A stretch of DNA of 64,000 bases from Pseudomonadota bacterium (GTDB lineage Bacteria; Desulfobacterota; Desulfobulbia; Desulfobulbales; Desulfocapsaceae), in contig JAHJNL010000086.1 of the NCBI GenBank assembly GCA_018820855.1, positions 62,001 to 126,000 of the forward strand. The letters run 5' to 3'. The position numbers and the translations under genes were made by a program. Positions 61,257 to 64,000 of this stretch are shown piece after piece. The notes under the pieces were generated by a model. It was given only the letters and a program-made list of their open reading frames with translations. It did no database searches and was not told the DNA's origin. The number at the start of each line of letters is the position of its first letter. Positions within the stretch are counted from its first letter, which is position 1.

Positions 61257-61967
61257 TTATTTTTGGCATATTGTCGTTAAATAGTGCAGCCACTGCTCAA
61301 ATCCTTCCCCGCTGGTGGCAGAAAGATCCATGACCAGCAAGTTGGGGTTCAGCTGCAGGGCCTCGGCCTTGGCTTCCTCAACAGGGAAATCAAAGTAGGG
61401 AAGGAGATCGGTCTTGGAAATAATGAAGACCTGGGAACTGATAAAGGCCTTGGGGTATTTAGCTGGCTTGTCCGGTCCTTCCGGGACTGATACCAGGACG
61501 ACCCGGTGATGTTCTCCTAAGTCAAAGGTGGCCGGGCAGACAAGATTACCTACGTTTTCTATGACGAGCAGGTCGAGCTGGTCTCCACCAGGTTCTTTTT
61601 CCAGAAGATGCAGTCCCTTGTGGATCTGGGCTGCGTCAAGATGACAGGCCCCTCCGGTTGTCAGCTGGATTACGGGGACTCCCTTGGCCCGAATGCGTGC
61701 TGCATCCCTGTCTGTTTCGATGTCTCCCTCTATGACACCAATCCTGAGCCTGTCTTTCATGGCTTCAATGGTCTTTTCCAGGAGCGTGGTTTTGCCAGAC
61801 CCAGGGCTGGAAATCATGTTGATGGCTACCGCCCCCATCTTTTCAATATGGACCCTGTTTTTTTCTGCCATGGCCGTATTAGCTGCCAGCAGGCTCTGGT
61901 GGACGTCAATCACCTTTGAATCGTGGGAATGGTCGGGAGTCAAGTCACAGCCGCATGAATCACACAT
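61257..61967 (-). CDS. hypB: Hydrogenase nickel-insertion GTPase HypB
   Basis: HypB delivers nickel to the hydrogenase large subunit with HypA. The 236-residue protein has the N-terminal high-affinity nickel motif CDSCGC, P-loop SSPGSGKTTLLE, the metal-binding CHLDA in TTGGACHLDAAQIHKG and the segment ENVGNLVCPATFDLGE, and the guanine-specifying SKTDLL. There is no long histidine stretch after the N-terminal motif (only DHSHDS). A terminator-like hairpin lies just upstream. Confidence 0.96.
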   Translation of the reverse strand: MCDSCGCDLTPDHSHDSKVIDVHQSLLAANTAMAEKNRVHIEKMGAVAINMISSPGSGKTTLLEKTIEAMKDRLRIGVIEGDIETDRDAARIRAKGVPVIQLTTGGACHLDAAQIHKGLHLLEKEPGGDQLDLLVIENVGNLVCPATFDLGEHHRVVLVSVPEGPDKPAKYPKAFISSQVFIISKTDLLPYFDFPVEEAKAEALQLNPNLLVMDLSATSGEGFEQWLHYLTTICQK

Positions 61968-61981
61968 AAATACACCTTTAT

Positions 61982-62007
61982 AAAAAAAAATGGCTGCCGA
62001 AGCGGCC
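61982..62007 (-). terminator. UUCG hairpin with U-run between hypA and hypB (terminator or attenuator)
   Basis: On the minus strand GGCCGC-TTCG-GCAGCC forms a perfect 6-base stem (one G-T pair) closed by a UUCG tetraloop and followed by A then nine T. It ends 15 bases before the hypB start codon and directly before the hypB ribosome site (AAAGGTG). Either hypB has its own promoter inside this short gap or the hairpin attenuates hypB. Confidence 0.85.
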
Positions 62008-62083
62008 GGTTATCGTAATTGATTAAAGTTCTCACGTTGTTTTCTAATTAAGTATAGGATCCGTCATTGGCGAAACCCAACTG

Positions 62084-62428
62084 TCATTCCATTTGAACCT
62101 GACGCAGGATAATATCATCTCCCCCTTCTGGACTGAGAAGGGTTTCTGAACAGGCCGGACAGGCCTCCGGCTTCAGCTCTTCCTCAATTCTTTTGCCACA
62201 GCCGCAGCATAGGTAGGTCGCAGGTGTACTTTCTATGACCAGGCTGGCGCTGCGGGTCAAAGGGTCTTCTGCGGAGAGGATGTCGAAACCGAATTGAAAG
62301 GAGTCAATGACCACCCCGGAAAGGGGACCGATATCCATACACACGGTTATCACCTTTGTCTTGTTGTGCTCTCGGGCCAGTTCGTGCAACTGACTGAGCA
62401 GGCCTTGGACCAGAGACATCTCATGCAT
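62084..62428 (-). CDS. hypA: Hydrogenase nickel chaperone HypA (HybF)
   Basis: A 114-residue protein with the nickel-binding N-terminus MHEMSLVQGLL and the zinc-ribbon C-terminal part (YLCCGCGKRIEEELKPEACPACSE). It acts with HypB in nickel insertion. The start at 62428 gives an 8-base overlap with the protease gene. In the same operon as hypE and the maturation protease. Confidence 0.95.
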   Translation of the reverse strand: MHEMSLVQGLLSQLHELAREHNKTKVITVCMDIGPLSGVVIDSFQFGFDILSAEDPLTRSASLVIESTPATYLCCGCGKRIEEELKPEACPACSETLLSPEGGDDIILRQVQME

Positions 62429-62948
62429 GACAGCTCTTCTCGTTTTTACTGTTTTGCGGACATATGGCGTGGCCGAGTTCCTTGAGGCGCTGCACAAGAA
62501 GATCACCGATTTTTTTAACCTGTACTGCAACCGAATCAGACATCTCAAGTCCGGTGGCCAGGCTTTCCGGTACTACACAGAAAAACTCAACGGTCTCAGG
62601 ACTGATATCACGCAGCTTACAGATATCCAGTATCTCTAAAATCCCTAATTGATGCGGAGACATCCGTGTCTGCATGGAGCCGTTTCTTGCCTCATCAGCC
62701 GTAAACGTATAGAGTGTCCCAGGTGCTGCACCCTTGAGGTTGACCACATCAACCACAAACACGGGGTCATGGGTTTCGAGAAAGGGTGCCATGTAGATAC
62801 CTGCAGTTCCCCCGTCAATGATCGTGACGGTATCGGGGAAGAGGTACTCTTCTTCAAGATACCGGGTAACATGAATACCAAAGCTCTCGTCAGAGAGAAG
62901 AAGATTACCGATTCCGAGAATTCCTGTCTTTTTGTTTTCTTTTTCCAT
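62421..62948 (-). CDS. Hydrogenase maturation protease (HyaD/HybD family)
   Basis: A 175-residue endopeptidase that removes the C-terminal extension of a NiFe-hydrogenase large subunit after nickel insertion. LGIGNLLLSDESFGIHVTRYLEE contains the first metal Glu, VTIIDGGTAG the Asp and FVVDVVNLKG the second; the His appears in TRMSPHQLGILEIL. It lies between hypE and hypA. The hydrogenase it serves is outside the window. Confidence 0.9.
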   Translation of the reverse strand: MEKENKKTGILGIGNLLLSDESFGIHVTRYLEEEYLFPDTVTIIDGGTAGIYMAPFLETHDPVFVVDVVNLKGAAPGTLYTFTADEARNGSMQTRMSPHQLGILEILDICKLRDISPETVEFFCVVPESLATGLEMSDSVAVQVKKIGDLLVQRLKELGHAICPQNSKNEKSCHA

Positions 62949-62957
62949 TCTGACTCC

Positions 62958-63977
62958 TTAGCAGATCCTGGGTAGAGGTTCCCCGTGCAGGGGAGTAAGT
63001 ATTCTGGAGCCACCTATGGCTGTGCGCAGCACAACCTGGCCTGGGGTTCCTTTTTTCAGACTTCCGATAACAGCACTTTCTTTTCCTACGGAAGTGGACT
63101 GCATAAGTTTCAAGGTCTCGTCTGCCTGCTCGGGAGCAACCAGGACGAGGCATTTGCCTTCGTTGGCCAGGTAAAGCGGGTCAAGTCCCATGATCTCGCA
63201 GGCAGCTCGGACCTCTTTGTGTACGGGGATGTCTGTTTCATGGATCTCGGCCATGAGGTGCGCGGCAGCAGCAATCTCATTCAGTGAGGTTGCCACTCCG
63301 CCTCGAGTCGGATCCCTGAGGGTGTGCAGGCTGTCAGCGGGCAGGCCGTCAAGGAGAAGAGCAACCAGTTTGTGGAGGGAGGCGGAATCACTGGCAAGGT
63401 TTCCGTCAAGACTGATCCCGGCTCGACGGGTCATGATGGTGATTCCGTGATCTCCCATGGAACCGGAAAGGATGATGACATCACCTGCCCGAGCCATGGT
63501 GGATGAGATGTTGACCTCTTCTGCGACAATGCCGATGCCGGACGTGTTGATGAAGATTTTGTCACCCTTTCCTCTGGGAACAACCTTGGTGTCACCGGTA
63601 ACAATGGGCACTTCGGCTTCTTTGCAGGCCTTTCCGATGGAGATGATGACTCGCTCAAGATCGTCGAGATCCAGCCCCTCCTCAAGAATCAAACCGAGGC
63701 TCAGGCAAAGGGGACGGGCGCCACGCATGGCAAGATCATTGATGGTACCATGAACAGCCAGGGTGCCGATGTCACCGCCCGGGAAAAAGATCGGATCCAC
63801 TACATAGCTGTCAGTACTGAATGCCAGCTTGCCGGGATGATTCTCAAGAACGGCACTGTCTTCCAGAGAGGAAAGAATTTTATTGTCCAGGTGCTTGAGA
63901 AAAAGTCCTGAAATAAGTTCCTGACTGGCAATACCGCCGCTGCCATGGTCAAGGAGGATACTGTTTTTTGGGTTCAT
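62958..63977 (-). CDS. hypE: Hydrogenase maturation protein HypE
   Basis: HypE dehydrates the carbamoyl group on its C-terminal cysteine to make the cyanide ligand of the NiFe centre. The 339-residue AIR-synthase-fold protein starts LLDHGSGGIASQELI, has TGDTKVVPRGKGDKIFINT and SGSMGDHGITIMT, and ends with the expected PRIC, supplying the C-terminal modified cysteine. The window ends 23 bases upstream of its start. Confidence 0.96.
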   Translation of the reverse strand: MNPKNSILLDHGSGGIASQELISGLFLKHLDNKILSSLEDSAVLENHPGKLAFSTDSYVVDPIFFPGGDIGTLAVHGTINDLAMRGARPLCLSLGLILEEGLDLDDLERVIISIGKACKEAEVPIVTGDTKVVPRGKGDKIFINTSGIGIVAEEVNISSTMARAGDVIILSGSMGDHGITIMTRRAGISLDGNLASDSASLHKLVALLLDGLPADSLHTLRDPTRGGVATSLNEIAAAAHLMAEIHETDIPVHKEVRAACEIMGLDPLYLANEGKCLVLVAPEQADETLKLMQSTSVGKESAVIGSLKKGTPGQVVLRTAIGGSRILTPLHGEPLPRIC

Positions 63978-64000
63978 TTATTACTTAACACTCCATAAAT

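Overview
The window looks like a chromosomal stretch from an anaerobic, nitrogen-fixing member of the Desulfobacterota, probably close to the Desulfobulbaceae (inference). Support comes from the anaerobe-type nif order nifH-nifI1-nifI2-nifD-nifK, a CbiK-type cobaltochelatase, a DsrE-family sulfur protein, Ni-hydrogenase maturation genes, a DUF3373-like porin and a probable selenoprotein. No rRNA, tRNA, CRISPR array or transposase gene was recognised.

Region 1 (1-9.5 kb) is nitrogenase island A. A left-truncated nifM (minus strand) lies opposite a sigma-54-type promoter that reads into nifH, nifI1, nifI2, nifD and nifK. These are followed by a NifB paralogue that has lost all three radical-SAM cluster cysteines, a thioredoxin-fold [2Fe-2S] ferredoxin, and a tightly packed series of small nif-associated genes: a zinc ribbon, an acetyltransferase, a HEPN-like protein, two unknown proteins and a Nif11-like protein. 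A strong terminator closes the series.

Region 2 (9.5-14.2 kb) is accessory: a marR-pirin-nitroreductase operon, then an AT-rich convergent luxR/luxI pair (acyl-homoserine-lactone quorum sensing). Next to luxI lies a partial second copy of two island-A genes. Region 3 (14.2-24.9 kb) is a minus-strand urea operon, urtABCDE-ureDABCEFG. Region 4 (25.2-29.7 kb) is nitrogenase island B, nifE-nifN-nifB, with a consensus sigma-54 promoter, an upstream NifA-type site and a strong terminator. Regions 1-4 together cover N2 fixation, cofactor assembly, post-translational switching by NifI, and urea uptake and hydrolysis.

Region 5 (29.7-43.7 kb) is mostly housekeeping: serine uptake and deamination, SixA, MscS, MFS, PilZ, an adenylate cyclase, RadA and membrane proteins. 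Region 6 (43.8-52.8 kb) holds a 1049-residue radical SAM / ArsM-like methyltransferase / DUF5714 fusion, a nucleotidase, a tiny membrane protein, RNase HI, a kinase, a [2Fe-2S] protein with an in-frame TGA that is probably selenocysteine, and arsenate reductase. Region 7 (52.8-64 kb) carries cbiK, a porin, a YfiH-family protein, a two-component system, an EEP-family hydrolase, hemC, a PA14 lipoprotein and hypB-hypA-protease-hypE (minus strand).

The most interesting points are the probable selenocysteine codon at 51160-51162, the cysteine-less NifB paralogue at 5893-6990, the quorum-sensing pair inside a nif region, the three-domain radical SAM fusion, and two related palindromic repeats at about 41.4 and 47.1 kb.
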